Shown: positions 11,882-25,059, counted from the first letter of the stretch. The stretch is 64,000 nucleotides of DNA from Rhizophagus irregularis (GCF_026210795.1 NC_089433.1:744001-808000); one strand, 5' to 3'. Notes: generated by a model not told the origin, from the letters alone. Program-made: numbers and translations.

Positions 11882-14308
11882 ATTTATGTATATAAATAAA
11901 AGGAAAGTAACAGTCACTCTAGAGAAAGATAAAATTCTCGAGATAATTTGTACAATTGCTGGAACAAGTACACTCGATAAAGTTTCCAAGAAAACAAATT
12001 CGGTTGCAAATTCGGATGTGTATAGTTACACTGCCCCACCATTCGCCAATCACATAAGATTCTTTCAGCCGACAAATCTTGTACGGTAAAAATTATTTAA
12101 AAATTTCTTGTAAGCCAGAGTTTATTAATGATAAATTTATTAATTTATTCCCCTGGAAAACTAATTAAAATTTCAATTCAAAAGGCAAAATTTACATGCT
12201 GTACATCTGATTTTAAGCAGTTTAATTTTAAAGATGATTAAAATGGTCAAGCAGATGTACGCAGATATGTACAAAAATTGTACAAGGAAGGAGTCCATAT
12301 GGTTTCCCAACAATCTACCTTTGGGAATAACTGGTAATTTCAATAAGAAATAACTTGTGTTCCAGGAATCGCCAATCATATTCCCATTAAGTTCACGTGA
12401 ATAATACATTATTATGTCGTAAAAAATTAATGTACTACATCAGTACATCTGTACATTCTATATAATTTATAGAATTCAAGGGGTGGGAGTAGGGGATACA
12501 TACTATACTATTTTACTATTTCTAAGGGTATGAATACGGAACTTAAGTTTAAATACAGATAGTTAGATAGTTTTTGGTAATAATTATTTAATTAAGTTAT
12601 ATATTCATAATCATTAAGAGATGAATATATAAACTAACTATGTCGAGTACTTATAAAAGCTAACTTTTTGTACAACTATTCTTTGGAAAGCGCAATTATA
12701 ATTATTATTTATCTACATTGTTTGATAAGAATATCAACCATTTTTTGATATTCTGATCGAAATCTACTATCAATCCTTTCTTTTTTCCTTTTTCCTTTAA
12801 TAAAAAAAAGGGGAATTTTGTGATTTGTCGATCTTATTCATTAATAAGCTTCAGAATCTCTGACATATGCAACCCTTCCGAGATCTTTTTTTTTTTATTA
12901 AAATTTGGTCTCGGAAATGGAAAAACTTTACAACTGCAGATAAGAGTTCAACCGAAGGAGGAATTTTCAAATATTATTTATTAAGCATTAACATATGAAT
13001 AAAAAAAATGACTTTGATTTTAATATATTTGTACAAAATGGTTCCACCATCGAATAATTCACTGCAAGTTCCAGACTTTAGAAGAATACATAAAAGGAAA
13101 GATCCAAAGTTGGAGTGATGGATCTAGAAGATCACATGTAGGTCATTTCTTTTATTGGATAATACCAGTCGAAACTATTAAAACACCTGGCATTATGTAC
13201 ATGACTACATGTGTGCATTATGCTGATGTTAAATTTTTTTTTTTTTTTTTTTTTGGCTGAGCCATAAATTTATTCCTGGACTTCCGAAAAATTTAAACAA
13301 CAATATCTTTTTTATAATACATTTTTTTGATTCTTTGTTGACTAATATTTTTACAATGATTTTAATTGGTTAATTTAATTATTGTTACTTTTTGTTTATA
13401 GTTGTTTTTTGGATTTGTCCAAAATGGAAAGATTCGGATAATTAAATCCCGATAAAGTTTTTGTCATTTCTGATATTGTATCTGTGATACGCGTAAATTT
13501 TATATGCGGGGAGAAAAAAGAATTTAATCTCGTCATACATCATCATTTACATGTTTATTGTAAATATTTAATCAAAAAAATAATGTTTTTTTCTTAAATG
13601 ATATTCTTTTTTACCAAACAATATTATCTTTATCGTTATTTTCGGAATAATTAAAAATTACAGATTTTTAATTTGTTTGATTCAATATAAGATAAAGTAT
13701 ATTACGTAGTTTTTTGGTATTTTGTTTATATTTTGATTATTCAATAACAAAGTTTAAACATACTTTATGGACAAATAACAAATTTTTATTGGATAAAAAT
13801 AATTATTTTTGTAATAAAATGAATACGCTTATCGGTTTTAATAAAAATTTTTTTGTTTGCAAATTTTGTATTGCACTGCCACATGATTTTCGTCAAGCCA
13901 CCAAATTTTTTTTATATTGTAATTGATGTTATAGTAAAATTGAGTAAATTGGCAAGTTTGAATTAAAAATTCATTAACTAAATAATCCAAAATTTTGACG
14001 ATCCATTTAACAATGGGACATATATATTCTTATAAATCTTTTGATTCAATTTTGCCTCTTGCCTTTTTTTTTTTTTAGCAAACACAACATAATACATTAT
14101 TATTCCGGGTTTGACCGAATATATTTTTCCATAAATAAGAACTCATTTTTCTTTGTTTTCATTAACAATAATTAATTAGTCTTCCTTTTATACCTTTTTT
14201 TTTTTTTAAAAAAAAAAAAGGATAAATTCACCATTTTTTTTCGTTATTTCCATCCCATCTTTTTTTTTCCCCTCCTTTCTTTCAAAAAAGTTAACGAGAA
14301 AAAAAAAT
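11882..14308. other. intergenic, kinase gene to F-box gene
   Basis: No gene is supported here. The first 200 bases probably carry the 5' leader and promoter of the divergent kinase gene. The rest is AT-rich with homopolymer runs (T-runs near 13230, 14070 and 14190). A pyrimidine-rich tract at about 14185-14285 lies directly upstream of the F-box gene and may be part of its promoter or leader. A plus-strand frame at 13714-13926 is Phe/Asn/Lys-rich and has no recognisable motif. Confidence 0.5.
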
Positions 14309-15871
14309 ATGGAATCTCAATTATCAACCGAAACTTGGACTCAAATATTTAATTATCTTGAATCACGAGCGGATTTACATTCATGTCTATTAGTGAATAG
14401 ATTATGGTGTAGAATAATGGTTAAAATATTATGGGAACATCCGTTTTCATATAATATGTCCCATGAAAAATTCAAATCGATTTTAAAAACTTATTTAACA
14501 TGTTTAAATGAACGATCGATTGAAAGATTAGAAGAATCAGGAATAAAATTAATTATGTTTAATAATAAGAAACCGATGTTCGCTTATAACGAATTTTTAA
14601 GAGATTTAGTCATCGATTCAATTAGATTCGATATATGTATATACAATTTGATTAATGAATCAAAAGAAGAACAAAAAATTAAAAAAATTAATAAAAAAAG
14701 AAGAAATTTTCAAGAAAAAAGCGAAGATTTAAAAGATATTAGAAAAATTCAACAAAAATATTCAAAAGAAGGTGATTTGATACTTGAAGAATTAATAAAA
14801 TTAATATGTAGTAAATCTAATAAAATACGATCATTATCAGTATCACCTTGTAATATGATGGATTATATGATCACGCTATTAAAAGATGAAAATAATTATT
14901 ATTTTAATAATATTAAATCTTTTACAATTAATTCAACATCTAAGGTCTATAATTCATATGAACTAATTAAAGTTTATGAATTAATTTTTGCTTTATCACG
15001 TGTTTCAAAAAATATAACTCATATAAGAGTTAACAATGCTTGTCAAAGTTATCAAAGTGAACTAGGAGATTCATTAGGAATTCTATTAAATTCACAAACT
15101 AATTTACGTTCATTAGATTTGGAATATCTGACCGAACCAGTATATTATGAACCAATTATATCAAAATCAAATATTATTTCTACATTAAGTGATATATCAT
15201 TTAAAAACATTAATTTCGGGAATATTTCTCAAAAATCTATGAACTCTTTAATCAAATTATCTCAGAATTTAAAAATATTAAAAGTTGCTTCATGTTTAAA
15301 TTGTTCATTATTATGTGATGCAATGAAACAATGTTCAAATTTGGTAGAATTTACTTATGAAACATGTCAATTTGGTGAAGATTTAGATTTCTTATTAACA
15401 ATATTAAAATCTTCATCATCCTCTCTTAGATATTTGGATATATTTTGGATAAGAGATGGTAGTAATGATAATGAATCATTACTTAAAAGACTAAAATTAA
15501 TTAATTGTATATCTGAACATTGTACAAAACTTACTTACCTAAAATTACGTAGATTAAATAGCGAAGATTTATTTTCGATTTGGTACGGTTGTAAACAATT
15601 GGAAGTACTTAGTTTTTTTTGTAATGAACATAGTGATTGGGATGATTCTTTGGAAGATTTGGGAAGATTATTACCTTGTACTCTCAAGGTACTAAAGATT
15701 GGTCATTGGATCGAAATGCCTTTTAGTGCCATGGCTCTAGAAAGTTTTTTGAAGGGCTGTAAAGAGAGTTTAAAGAAATTAGAAATTTATAGTTTTAAAA
15801 AATTATGTAAACACAGCGAGTACGTTAGTGTGTTAGAAAATAGTGGGGTATATTATGAACTGATTTCTTAA
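14309..15871 (+). CDS. F-box / leucine-rich-repeat-like protein
   Basis: An intronless frame encodes 520 residues. An F-box occupies residues about 5-45, with STETWTQIFNYLES followed by CLLVNRLWCRIMVKILWEHP, the usual Leu/Trp pattern of this motif. Repeated leucine-rich segments follow (SLSVSPCNMMDYM; LRSLDLEYL; LKILKVASC; LRYLDIFWI; LTYLKLRRL; LEVLSFFC; LKVLKIGHW), consistent with an LRR-type substrate-binding region. F-box proteins bind Skp1 in SCF ubiquitin ligases and choose substrates. This subtype is strongly expanded in Glomeromycotina (family knowledge). A Lys-rich insert occurs at residues about 115-155. The start is the first ATG after a stop-rich purine tract, and the frame is uninterrupted to TAA. 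The substrate is unknown. A related broken copy lies at 47549-48520. Confidence 0.9.
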   Translation: MESQLSTETWTQIFNYLESRADLHSCLLVNRLWCRIMVKILWEHPFSYNMSHEKFKSILKTYLTCLNERSIERLEESGIKLIMFNNKKPMFAYNEFLRDLVIDSIRFDICIYNLINESKEEQKIKKINKKRRNFQEKSEDLKDIRKIQQKYSKEGDLILEELIKLICSKSNKIRSLSVSPCNMMDYMITLLKDENNYYFNNIKSFTINSTSKVYNSYELIKVYELIFALSRVSKNITHIRVNNACQSYQSELGDSLGILLNSQTNLRSLDLEYLTEPVYYEPIISKSNIISTLSDISFKNINFGNISQKSMNSLIKLSQNLKILKVASCLNCSLLCDAMKQCSNLVEFTYETCQFGEDLDFLLTILKSSSSSLRYLDIFWIRDGSNDNESLLKRLKLINCISEHCTKLTYLKLRRLNSEDLFSIWYGCKQLEVLSFFCNEHSDWDDSLEDLGRLLPCTLKVLKIGHWIEMPFSAMALESFLKGCKESLKKLEIYSFKKLCKHSEYVSVLENSGVYYELIS

Positions 15872-17430
15872 GGCTATGATTTGTAAGGAAATTATGATTT
15901 ATAAGAAAACATTAAGGCTAATAACAATTAAGGAATTTTTAACTAAATAAATCAATCAATTAAGATGTATAATGCATAAATTTTTAATTCGGATAAAGTT
16001 TATAAGAAAAAAATTATGAATTAATAATTCATGCATACAATATAACATTATTCATTTTACTTTTTAAGTTATATAAATATGTTCTAGTCATTTGCTAGTT
16101 TTTTTAAAGATAGGAGTATCTTATGAAAGACTCGTTACATGCATGCGGTGCATGCGGTGCATGCGGCTTATGTAGGGCTAGTTTGTAGGCTAAACAGGGC
16201 TTAAATACAACTCGCCGTTTTTTTCTGCATAACGTAAGACGCCACAAACTCATAGTAATGCATTTGGATCACGTGGTTTTAATATGTCAGAGTTGGAGAT
16301 ACTGGGAACTAATCAATGGATTTTCTATTTTGTCGATCACACTTAATATGACTTTTTTTTTCTTTTTTCTTTTTTCTTATCTCATTTGTCCATTCGTCTC
16401 ATTTAATCCATTTTCCTAAATCCTAATCTCTCCGTACAAATCCCCTTATCTTCATAGATTGATATTTTTATTTTATCGCATGATTATACATAATTGATAT
16501 AAAAAAGTGAAATAAGATAATGTATGAAAATTTTATAGAAAAAGTTTAAATAAAGTTTATGAAGTGGATTAAAAATAGCAGATATTTAAAAATGAAATTT
16601 ATAGAAATAAGAGGTTATAATTAATGCATGAACAAAAGCGTCAGACTTTTATTGGATGTGGAGGTCACGGGACCGAATGATTGGATGAAAATGGGTTACG
16701 TAGTGGCCATTTTCATCAATCAATGAAGGACCCTGTGACCGATATAGATGAACATATTCTAGCAAATTCTAGCAGTTTTATCAGCTGCTCCAGAAATTAT
16801 TGTAACATTCGTTTGATTTATTTCATCTCCCTTTTTTTTTTAGCTACTCCCACCCCCATTCAATATATATATATATGGATTGATTATTTAACCCAATTTG
16901 ATATATTACGATCGAATATCAAAATGACAATCAAATAAACTTAAATGTTTAAATGGATCGGATAGACGGATGAGATGATGGACTATCAGGATTATCCGGA
17001 TTATCCATTGATGGTGGTGTTACAATCACATTTCAATAATAAAGATTAAAAGCACATTCTGTACATCATGTACCGATTTAATAACAACTTTACTATAATC
17101 TAATTAAATTACTAAATTACAAAACTTATCTACACGCTATCTAAACGCTATTTAGATACTAAAATGATGCTCACATGCTATTCCCATTGGTTTACGAATA
17201 AAAAATCACGATTGAACTCATTGAGTTTTACGTAATTTTGGCATAATATTTACGTATGAAATGCTGTTGCTCACAAAGGTAATCCAAACTAATCCAAACT
17301 AAGGGTCGATCACATCACTCAAGTATTCATCATGCTCGTCTCCTGACTTAAATAATAATATTGTCTTTGTTTAGAATAAATTCATTTTGACAACGAAGGA
17401 CAAATTATACAATTAATTGATAACTACCTG
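15872..17430. other. intergenic with a hairpin
   Basis: No gene is supported. A GCATGCGGTGCATGCGG direct repeat occurs near 16140-16165, and a strong hairpin at 16663-16740 is listed separately. Short TA-rich microsatellites occur (about 16866-16877). A plus-strand frame at 16681-16938 overlaps the hairpin and has no family signal. Confidence 0.45.
16663..16740. repeat. 78-bp near-perfect hairpin / inverted repeat
   Basis: The ends GGTCACGGGACC and GGACCCTGTGACC pair. The inner arms ATTGGATGAAAATGG and CCATTTTCATCAAT pair almost completely, leaving a loop of about 12 bases around GTTACGTAGTGG. It could be a very small foldback transposon or a transcribed hairpin. I see no target duplication that settles it. 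Confidence 0.6.
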
Positions 17431-17622
17431 CTACTTCGCTACGACGTCATATGCGAATAAATATGCATCTGTGCATATTCTACGTCGGTTATCGCATTGA
17501 GCCCACCATTGCGTGAAGACACTTTCCAATTGTGTATCTTCAGAAAAGAGGCCCATACAGGTTTCCTTTTCAATATACCTGCTAGCGTTCTTTTCGTGAA
17601 TTTTGTAAATAACTTTAATCAT
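17431..17622 (-). CDS. hypothetical fragment (63 codons), unidentified
   Basis: The frame has a balanced composition (ESVFTQWWAQCDNRR; CTDAYLFAYDVVAK) unlike the AT-driven background, so it may be a genuine exon or a relic. No domain is recognised. A second coding-like piece lies just upstream at 17741-17941 on the same strand, and a third at 18527-18713. They could be exons of one decayed gene, but I could not find splice sites that join them convincingly. Confidence 0.25.
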   Translation of the reverse strand: MIKVIYKIHEKNASRYIEKETCMGLFSEDTQLESVFTQWWAQCDNRRRICTDAYLFAYDVVAK

Positions 17623-17740
17623 TGTAATAATGATTTTTGAGATTGTGAGAAAATTTAAATTGAATGAACTTATATATTAACTGACCAAAAAAATGCCTCA
17701 TGATCCATTGCTCCTTATTACTGGATTTGTACAGTATTAG

Positions 17741-17941
17741 CTATATCTTATATAATTCCAAAGTATAATGTAAGCTTTGTTTACTAAATTTGATGTTGAA
17801 ATCTTGCCCAGAATATATAAATCCGAAATGCCATCTATGTCCAGTTTTTATCATACCGTAAAAAGTATTATCCAATTTTAGTTCTTCATCAATTGAAGGA
17901 GTAATATTCCAGTTTTTCCTTGTTAACGTACCTCCCGCCAA
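17741..17941 (-). CDS. hypothetical fragment (66 codons), unidentified
   Basis: The frame includes LDNTFYGMIKTGHRWHFGFI and SGQDFNIKFSKQ, which look coding in composition. It lies between two other coding-like minus-strand fragments. No domain is recognised. It may be an exon of a decayed gene, and could equally be chance. Confidence 0.22.
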   Translation of the reverse strand: MAGGTLTRKNWNITPSIDEELKLDNTFYGMIKTGHRWHFGFIYSGQDFNIKFSKQSLHYTLELYKI

Positions 17942-18526
17942 TGGTCATCTTTGATCGAATATTGGAGATTTTAAAGTTAGCGTTATTTTGTCTGCCCTAA
18001 GTAAAAGTTTCTTTTTCAAATTCATAATAAACTAGATTCCATTAAACAAATAATGACTCTTAAAATATTTCTGGTATCAGTTGGTTGAAAGTGGCTAAGG
18101 CGAAGGCAACTTCAAACATGCGTGAGTTAAAGTATTATCCTTTTCCTAATAATGGATTAATTCCCAAACGTTCACGTATAAATCAAAATAACTTCCCAAT
18201 TATATCGTTGTAATAGAATAATTGTGATTGAAATACCATTAAAAAACATTTTGTAAAGCTCTCATTCAGGTATATAATCGTTAGAAGGTAGAATAATAAT
18301 TAATGATCAATAAAATTTCTATCAGAAAAAAATAATAATATAGAAATAGAACAATGGTCATTAATCTGATAATTGATGGAAATTTAGATGAAAATTTAAA
18401 ACATAAAAAATAATTAAAAAAAAAAATAATATGCATACCTCGTTCATATATCCAATTTCATTTTTGATTCATGAATTAATTAATATCTGTGTTTTATTAA
18501 GTTGTCTTATGCTATTATATAAGTTT

Positions 18527-18713
18527 CTATAAAACCAATTTGGCACCTAGTTCTCTTTCCTCATATTTTAAAGGCTCGTTTCCAAATGGTATCAATTGAT
18601 GCTAAAGCGTAATACAATATCTGTTACATTTAACGGTATTTGTAGCATAAATTGCCGCTGTTGGACCTGGTACATATTGTCCTATTGGAATCCTGGATAC
18701 AGACAATTCTTAA
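18527..18713 (-). pseudogene. gene relic, unidentified
   Basis: The minus-strand frame reads ELSVSRIPIGQYVPGPTAAI, continues to CNRYCITL, meets a TAG, and resumes in the same frame as HQLIPFGNEPLKYEERELGA, ending at a TAG at 18527-18529. Composition is clearly protein-like, and the single in-frame stop suggests a broken gene or a missed intron. A similar proline/glycine word (PIMGNGAPKYVTQ) occurs in the relics at about 26950-27010. The family is not recognised. Confidence 0.35.
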
Positions 18714-21164
18714 GATGAGACCTTTCGTAGTATACTAATAATTATTAAAAGATTTAATTTAATTTCAAAACTCGGTATTAAAAATTAATAAATATTATTA
18801 TTTACAAAGTATAATAAATAAATAAATTTAGTGAATATCTTTCTTTATCTACAAGGTTAAATAAGTTCATGCTAATATTAAAATTTTCGACTTATAGGAT
18901 TTTGATCGGAAACGAATTTTTGTTCAGATATATATTGAATCTATAAGTTAAATTAAAAAAAATGTTCATACGCTTCAAATTACCTTTCAACTTTCCCGCT
19001 TAAATTATCCCGCACCTTGAACTTACACATTCTTATCAAGTTTATATCGCAGAATAGATAAAATATTCCTAGAGCAACTCAACAATAATTCACTTTTTCA
19101 TAATGCGACTCATTCCATATTCTCTCGCATTGATCTCAAATAATTTAAAATAAATCGTGTCGCTATTTAAAATCATTGAAGTTTTCTTTAATGTAAATTT
19201 TGATTTCGAACCTACACATTTTTTTTTGCTAGTCTATTTTTTTTTTAAAAAAAAAACTCGCATATATATAGTATGATGATAAATTCATGTGACTTCAACT
19301 TCCTTTTTTAAATAAGATTTACAAGTAGTTACACAAAAAAAATTGATATACTTTTTGCATTAAAAAAATAATTCGATGATGCTAGTATTCTTAGAGATGA
19401 TATACAAATACCTTGATCCTTCAATTGCATTTAAGTTTCATTAAAAAAAAAAATTATAAAGAATATTTTTTTCCATAGTTGTTTATATTATTTAAATTAT
19501 GGTTAGCGTAAGTAGTGTTGGATTTGTACAATATCTAATTTTATATTATTGGACATTTATTGTTCTATTATTTAATTTAATGTATTGTTTGGTTTGGACA
19601 ATTGGACACATATCCGATTGGATATCCGATTGGATATCCAATTGGATGTCCAAATGTGGCGTAACAATAGAAGAATTTAGCGATGAATGTAATCTATAAG
19701 ATTGTCATTAAAAAAATTTATTTCTTTTAAAATAGAAATGAAGGTTGAAGATTTATTATGGTTGAAGTTTTTTTTTTCATGAGACCAAAGCAAAGATGAA
19801 AGGGATGCAGCAATAAGTTTCAATTGTTTCATTTATAAAGTTTTTGTTTGTTAAGCCAATCATCGACAATCAATGGTATTTTTAGACAATTTGGTCGAAA
19901 AATTCTTTCTTTTTACATTAATTTCAAGAATCGTTCAATTTAAAAGAAAGGTTCCAAAGTTTGCATATTTATACTATACTGTATATAATCATGAATGAAA
20001 AACAGGATTTTAAAAACTACCAATTGGATTTTAACGCTTTTGACTATAGTAAGAATTTTATAAATAGATTCATTTATTTTGTTAATTTCTATTTATAGAA
20101 TTTAAAAATTCTATAAATTTTTGTATTGATAAGGCAATTAATTATATGAAATCATAAATTATAACTTGCTTTAACATTATATTTACGATATTAATTAGAT
20201 ATTATAATTTTACGTAAAAAGATATCTATCATACAAAAATTTAATTATATATATTGGATTTATTTCACCTAACTTTCTCGCACTTCTCTCACAAGTCATA
20301 ACTGCCTTCTTTATTTAAAATGATAATATTTTGAAAAAATGGATTTGTATGAAGGACAGACTCTCGGAGTAAATATATAAAAAATTATAATATCTGATAT
20401 TATTAGTTATTATTTAAGGACAAAGAAATGTAATCATAATAAATATAGCAAAAACTGGGAATAAGCGTATAATAATTTTATGAAATTAATCTTAATCATT
20501 ATTTAAAAGCAAAACGCTGATAAACATAAATATTGAGAACAAAAAAATACTCAAAAACGAGATGACATTGAATGATATTAACTGATCCAGTCCAAAAGAA
20601 AAGTAATTTCATCTATCAATAAATATCCATAGTAAAAAATAATATAAAAATGTTTAATTCAACAAATACCAAAAAAAAAGTTCTATTAGAATATTTATTT
20701 TAAATAAAATAAAAGTAAATAACTTACTTCACCATTAATTTCTTGTCCCTCAAAGTTGAAGTAACAGCTTCAAAAACATCTATGCAATTTTAATTTATAA
20801 GAAAATAATAACTGAATTACATGCACTGGTATAAATTGCGAGGAGATGGGACCAACTGGTCTAACACTCCAACTGGTATAGGACACAAGCATATTTCGCA
20901 TAATGCATAATATTGACTGTGGTTTTCCTTATTATTTTAAAGCAGTAGGATATCAAAAATGGGATAGAGTAGATTTAAAGATAGAATTATCACCTGCTAC
21001 TAGTTTATATTTGCTAGAATTTTTCTACTGGATATTTTAAACTATTTAGTTATAACAAATCATTATTTAGAGATTTTATAATAATTCCACATTATTCATT
21101 TCCTTTCTAAACAAACTAAAACATTCTTCATTTTTATTCATTCTATTCAATCTTTAACGCGAAC
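18714..21164. other. AT-rich intergenic stretch
   Basis: No gene is clearly supported. A 66-codon plus-strand frame at 19499-19699 starts after a T-rich leader. It has one hydrophobic segment (YLILYYWTFIVLLFNLMYCL) and a repeated SDWI word, so it could encode a tiny membrane protein, but the repeat-driven sequence makes this weak. A minus-strand word around 20830-20885 (VRPVGPISSQF) is probably another relic. Confidence 0.35.
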
Positions 21165-21562
21165 TTGCTATGGTTAACTCCCACGATGAAATTCAAAACA
21201 ACTACAAATCTATCAGGAACAGTTCCTTTAGCCAAATATGTTAATGATAAAACTTATTATCGTCATGCAATCCAGCCGGAAATCTACTCAGGATCAGACT
21301 TGGTGCTCTCTCTTGTGGATGATGAGCAAAATGTGATTCTATTATCAGCAAGCTGTACAGTTTCTGTAAGACCTATTTGGCGAGAAAAGATCGAAAAGCA
21401 GTTAACCAAGTCATGTACGAAATTTCAATATATGGAATGCCCGAGAGAGAAAAAAAATAAAAAAATAAAAAAAAACACCATGCCTTCAAACAGGTCTTGG
21501 TGATATTCCCGCAAATAATGAAGAGGATGAGGTTGACACGGAAGAGGAAAATTTTTTCATTT
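21165..21562 (+). pseudogene. broken gene of unidentified family
   Basis: From about 21185 the frame reads as a coherent protein (YYRHAIQPEIYSGSDLVLSL; VILLSASCTVSVRPIW; KSCTKFQYMECPREKK). It then hits an A-rich slippage tract near 21450-21478. Beyond that, the continuation lies in another frame (HHAFKQVLGDIPANNEEDEV) and ends in an acidic tail with a TAA at about 21560. A frameshift in the A-run is the simplest reading. An intron is unlikely because no GT-AG pair flanks it. The 5' part may also be lost. No function can be assigned. Confidence 0.4.
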
Positions 21563-22613
21563 AATAATGTCAAATGACCAAATGACGCCACACTTAACAT
21601 CAAGTAGTCATTTGTATAGTGTTCATTTAATTCTTCTCAATTCACTTCTTTATTTTATAACTTATTTTGGAATTTGGAGTAAAAACAAAAAACTTTTGAA
21701 TTAATTATTCCTCGCTAACGCTTAGTCCCGTAAAATTTTTAATTTCTTTTTTATTAGATATTACTTTCGTTTCTAGTCCTTTTATATAAATAAAATTTTT
21801 GCTTAATAAAAGTTGTCAATAATATAGTAGAAAATCATGATGAAAAGAAAATTCCTTAATTTTGATATTATTATAGTTTTTAACACCATTTAATAATTGA
21901 AAAGTAAAAATTAGGAGATCTTAAATTAATTAGTTCAGTGTGACGTAGGACTATTAATATCTATGAAAAGTGATACAAAAGTTACGTTATCGATTTTAAT
22001 ATCGGACCAATAAAATCGTAACAATCACTTTAATGGTTACATTTTTTATTTTGTGTATCACTGCACGAACGAGGAACTTTACAACGGGTCCCGTTCCCGT
22101 TTTCTAATATATTGAAGTTAAATTTTGGACTTTTGTGGTGTTTGGTCGACACAGCATAAAACATTATGATTATAAATAAAGTATTAGTAATATAATATTT
22201 TCATGGTCAAATAAAGATCGTTCATAATACAAAATTAAGAAATCATTATTTCGAATTTGGTTACAAAAAAGCGCGATAATTTATAAATATTAATTAGAAA
22301 TATTTAGAGTTTAAATAACAATAGTAACATTATTATACCTGTTATATATTCTATGCGCCTAACATATCATCAAACGTCACACATAAATCAAAAATGTCGT
22401 ATTTTAAGGTGAAAAGTTGATAAATCGTTAAAAATAAGCCAAACATACCCGATTGTTATTAACCTTCCTGTAGATCCCAAATTACTAAATAAAGAATACA
22501 ATAGCAGAAATATTACTTAATCAACTATCTTCCGCAGTATATATTTATTTGGCTAAATGTCTCCTAAAAACTTGAATAATTTCTCGTCTCACCTTTTTTT
22601 CATGAGAAAAAAA

Positions 22614-24085
22614 ATGCCTTCAAAATTTTTAGCTGAGTTATCAAACGATTTCAAACAACTTTTCGAAACGGAAATAGGATATGACGTTATTATTTACGCT
22701 GGAGAAACTCCAAACGTAAAAGAAATACACGCTCATTCAAATATTTTATGTATTAGGTCTCAATATTTTCATACCGCATTTTCTAATAAATGGGCTAAAA
22801 AAATAAATGGAAAATTTATTTTAAAAAAACCAAACATTATGCCACATATAATTGAAATTATTATAAGGTAACGTAAAAAGTACGTTGGAATTTATTTTAT
22901 ATTAAAAAGTAATATTAAATAATAATAAAATTCAATTATAGATTTATTTATTGTGGAAACATTGAATTAAAAAATTTACAAGTTGAAGATATGTTGAAAT
23001 TGTTATTAGCAGCAGATGAACTTAACATTCAACAACTATCTTCTTATATTCAAGAATATTTAATTGAAAATAATGCGGATTTTTTACGTCAAAATCCAAG
23101 TGAAATTCTCGAAATAATATTTCACGAACGTAACGCGTTTGAAATATTGTGCGATTTTTGTGTAGAAAGAATCTGCGCAGAACCGAAAAACTGGTTTAAT
23201 TCTGATAAATTTTTATCTTTGAAACCTTCTCTATTAGAACTATTATTAAAAAGCACAGATTTGAAAATGAATGAAATCGAAATTTGGGAGAAAATATTAA
23301 ATTGGTGTTTTGCGGAACAAAAAGTGGAAAATGATCCAACAAAATGGAGTAAAGATGATGAAGAAAAGATTAAGGAATCTTTGAAAAGGTTTATTCCTTT
23401 AATTCGATTTTATGATATCGAACCTGAGGATTTCTTTTACAGGGTGTACAATTTTAAAAAAATATTACCGAAAGATTTAATTCATAATCTTTTAGAATTT
23501 CACGTAGTACCTAATCAAAAACCTAAATCTGACGTATTACCTTCAAGATTTTCGAAACTGGGCTCAAGTCTACTTAATTCAAAGGTGATACCTTTATTTG
23601 CTTCATGGATCGATAGAAAAGATCCATCATATAATTATGAAAATCTCCCATACGACTTTAAATTATTACACAAATCAAACCAGAATTTTAATAATGGGTT
23701 TAATGCAACATCCTTTCATAGGGATTGTGACAATAAAGGTGCCACAATTTGGATAGCAAAAATCCAAGATTCAACGCAATTAATTGGAGGATATAATCCT
23801 CTCGATTGGAATGGAAATTGTGGTAGTAAGAGTACCGATGATAGTTTTTTATTTAACTTTACAGACATTACAAATATTACAACCGCGAGGTTGGGTTATG
23901 TTAGTACTTCGATTGGAGCAGTGTATTGTAAGAATAATCAAGGACCCAGTATGGGGAATTTATATTGTTCCAATTCTAATAATTGGATTTATGGAGTAAA
24001 TGGGGATTGTTATCCTCAATTGGGTATTTCGGCAAATATCACAGTTGAAGATGTCGAAGTATTCCAAGTTATTAAAAGACAATAA
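22614..24085 (+). CDS. BTB-BACK-TLDc domain protein
   Basis: Two exons (22614-22867 and 22942-24085) joined by a 74-nt GT-AG intron give 465 residues. The intron splits an Arg codon in IIIR/FIYCG. Residues about 20-95 are a BTB fold (YDVIIYAG; EIHAHSNILCIRSQYFHTAF). Residues about 100-220 match a BACK-like helical region (LLLAADELNIQQL; WEKILNWCF; FIPLIRFYDIEP). Residues about 285-465 are a TLDc domain (YDFKLLHKS; FHRDCDNKGATIWIAKI; LIGGYNPLDW; DSFLFNF; VEDVEVFQVIKR). BTB-BACK proteins are usually Cullin-3 substrate adaptors; TLDc domains occur in oxidative-stress and V-ATPase-associated proteins (family knowledge). The start was chosen by comparison with the paralogue at 49556-51033, whose first exon from the equivalent Met is also exactly 254 nt. 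An upstream Met at 22557 would add 19 residues. Confidence 0.9.
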
Positions 24086-24426
24086 TAAAAGCTTTCAAGT
24101 TTTTAGGAGGTTTTTTTTTAAGTAATTAAGACGTTAAGTGATACTAATCAAGAAACTCGATTTTTGGTTAGTTTGATTGTTAAATATGGTTTAAGTATTT
24201 TAAGCGTTTCTATAGCGCATTGTTTTTATGCTTTATGCTTTATGCTTTATATTTTATGCCTTATGATTTTATGTATATGCCTATTATACCTCCTAAATCC
24301 TATTTTTATGACTATGATTATGTTTATGTTTATTTTATGTCTATAAGATATTTTATTTATTTATTTGAATAAAGAAATAAGATTATCTATGTATATTAAT
24401 TCGCTAGAATTTTTAATCAATCATAA

Positions 24427-24610
24427 ATCAAATAATTATTATTTTATTCCAATTTAATTTTTCGCTTAAACATATAAAATGCCTAAATCAAAAAATGATT
24501 ATTATTTTATTCCAATTTAATTTTTCGCTTAAACATATAAAATGCCTAAATCAAAAAATAATTATTATTTTATTCCAATTTAATTTTTCGCTTGAAACAT
24601 ATAAAATGCC
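24427..24610. repeat. 63-bp tandem repeat, about 2.9 copies
   Basis: A unit containing TATTTTATTCCAATTTAATT and TTCGCTTAAACATATAAAAT plus GCCT recurs three times nearly unchanged. Few substitutions separate the copies, so the duplication is recent. Confidence 0.85.
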
Positions 24611-25059
24611 GTAATATCGTAATATGCAACATTTGCTAAATTTATATTATTTAAAAAAATTGCGTAATTTTACAAAAATAATTTTTTAATACGAACAGAT
24701 CATTAAAAAAAGTTTAATCGATTCTATAAATGAAGTTAATTTAATTATCAAGAAAAATTAGAATTTGTTAAATCTAGATATCACACTCATCGTTTAAAAT
24801 GTCATGTATTTATTGCATCTCACTAATTTAACTGTTGTTACATCAAAGGTAAATCAAAGATTGAATTAATATTGAAAAAAAGTAGATTTTTGTAAATTCT
24901 TCAAGCTCTAAATCTACGGTTATTTTTCACAAAATTAAGATAAAATTCTATAAATATAATAAGATTTAATAATTTAAAAAATAAAAGATTGAATAATTAT
25001 AGATTTAATTTTTTATAAAAACAACAGAAGATTAATAATTTTAAAAAAAATAATTTAAT

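Noticed and set aside
11882-11989. Upstream in-frame start for the kinase gene (METLSSVL...)
   Set aside because: The extension is hydrophobic and low in coding character; the CH protein reads naturally from MTSELSLV. It cannot be fully excluded.
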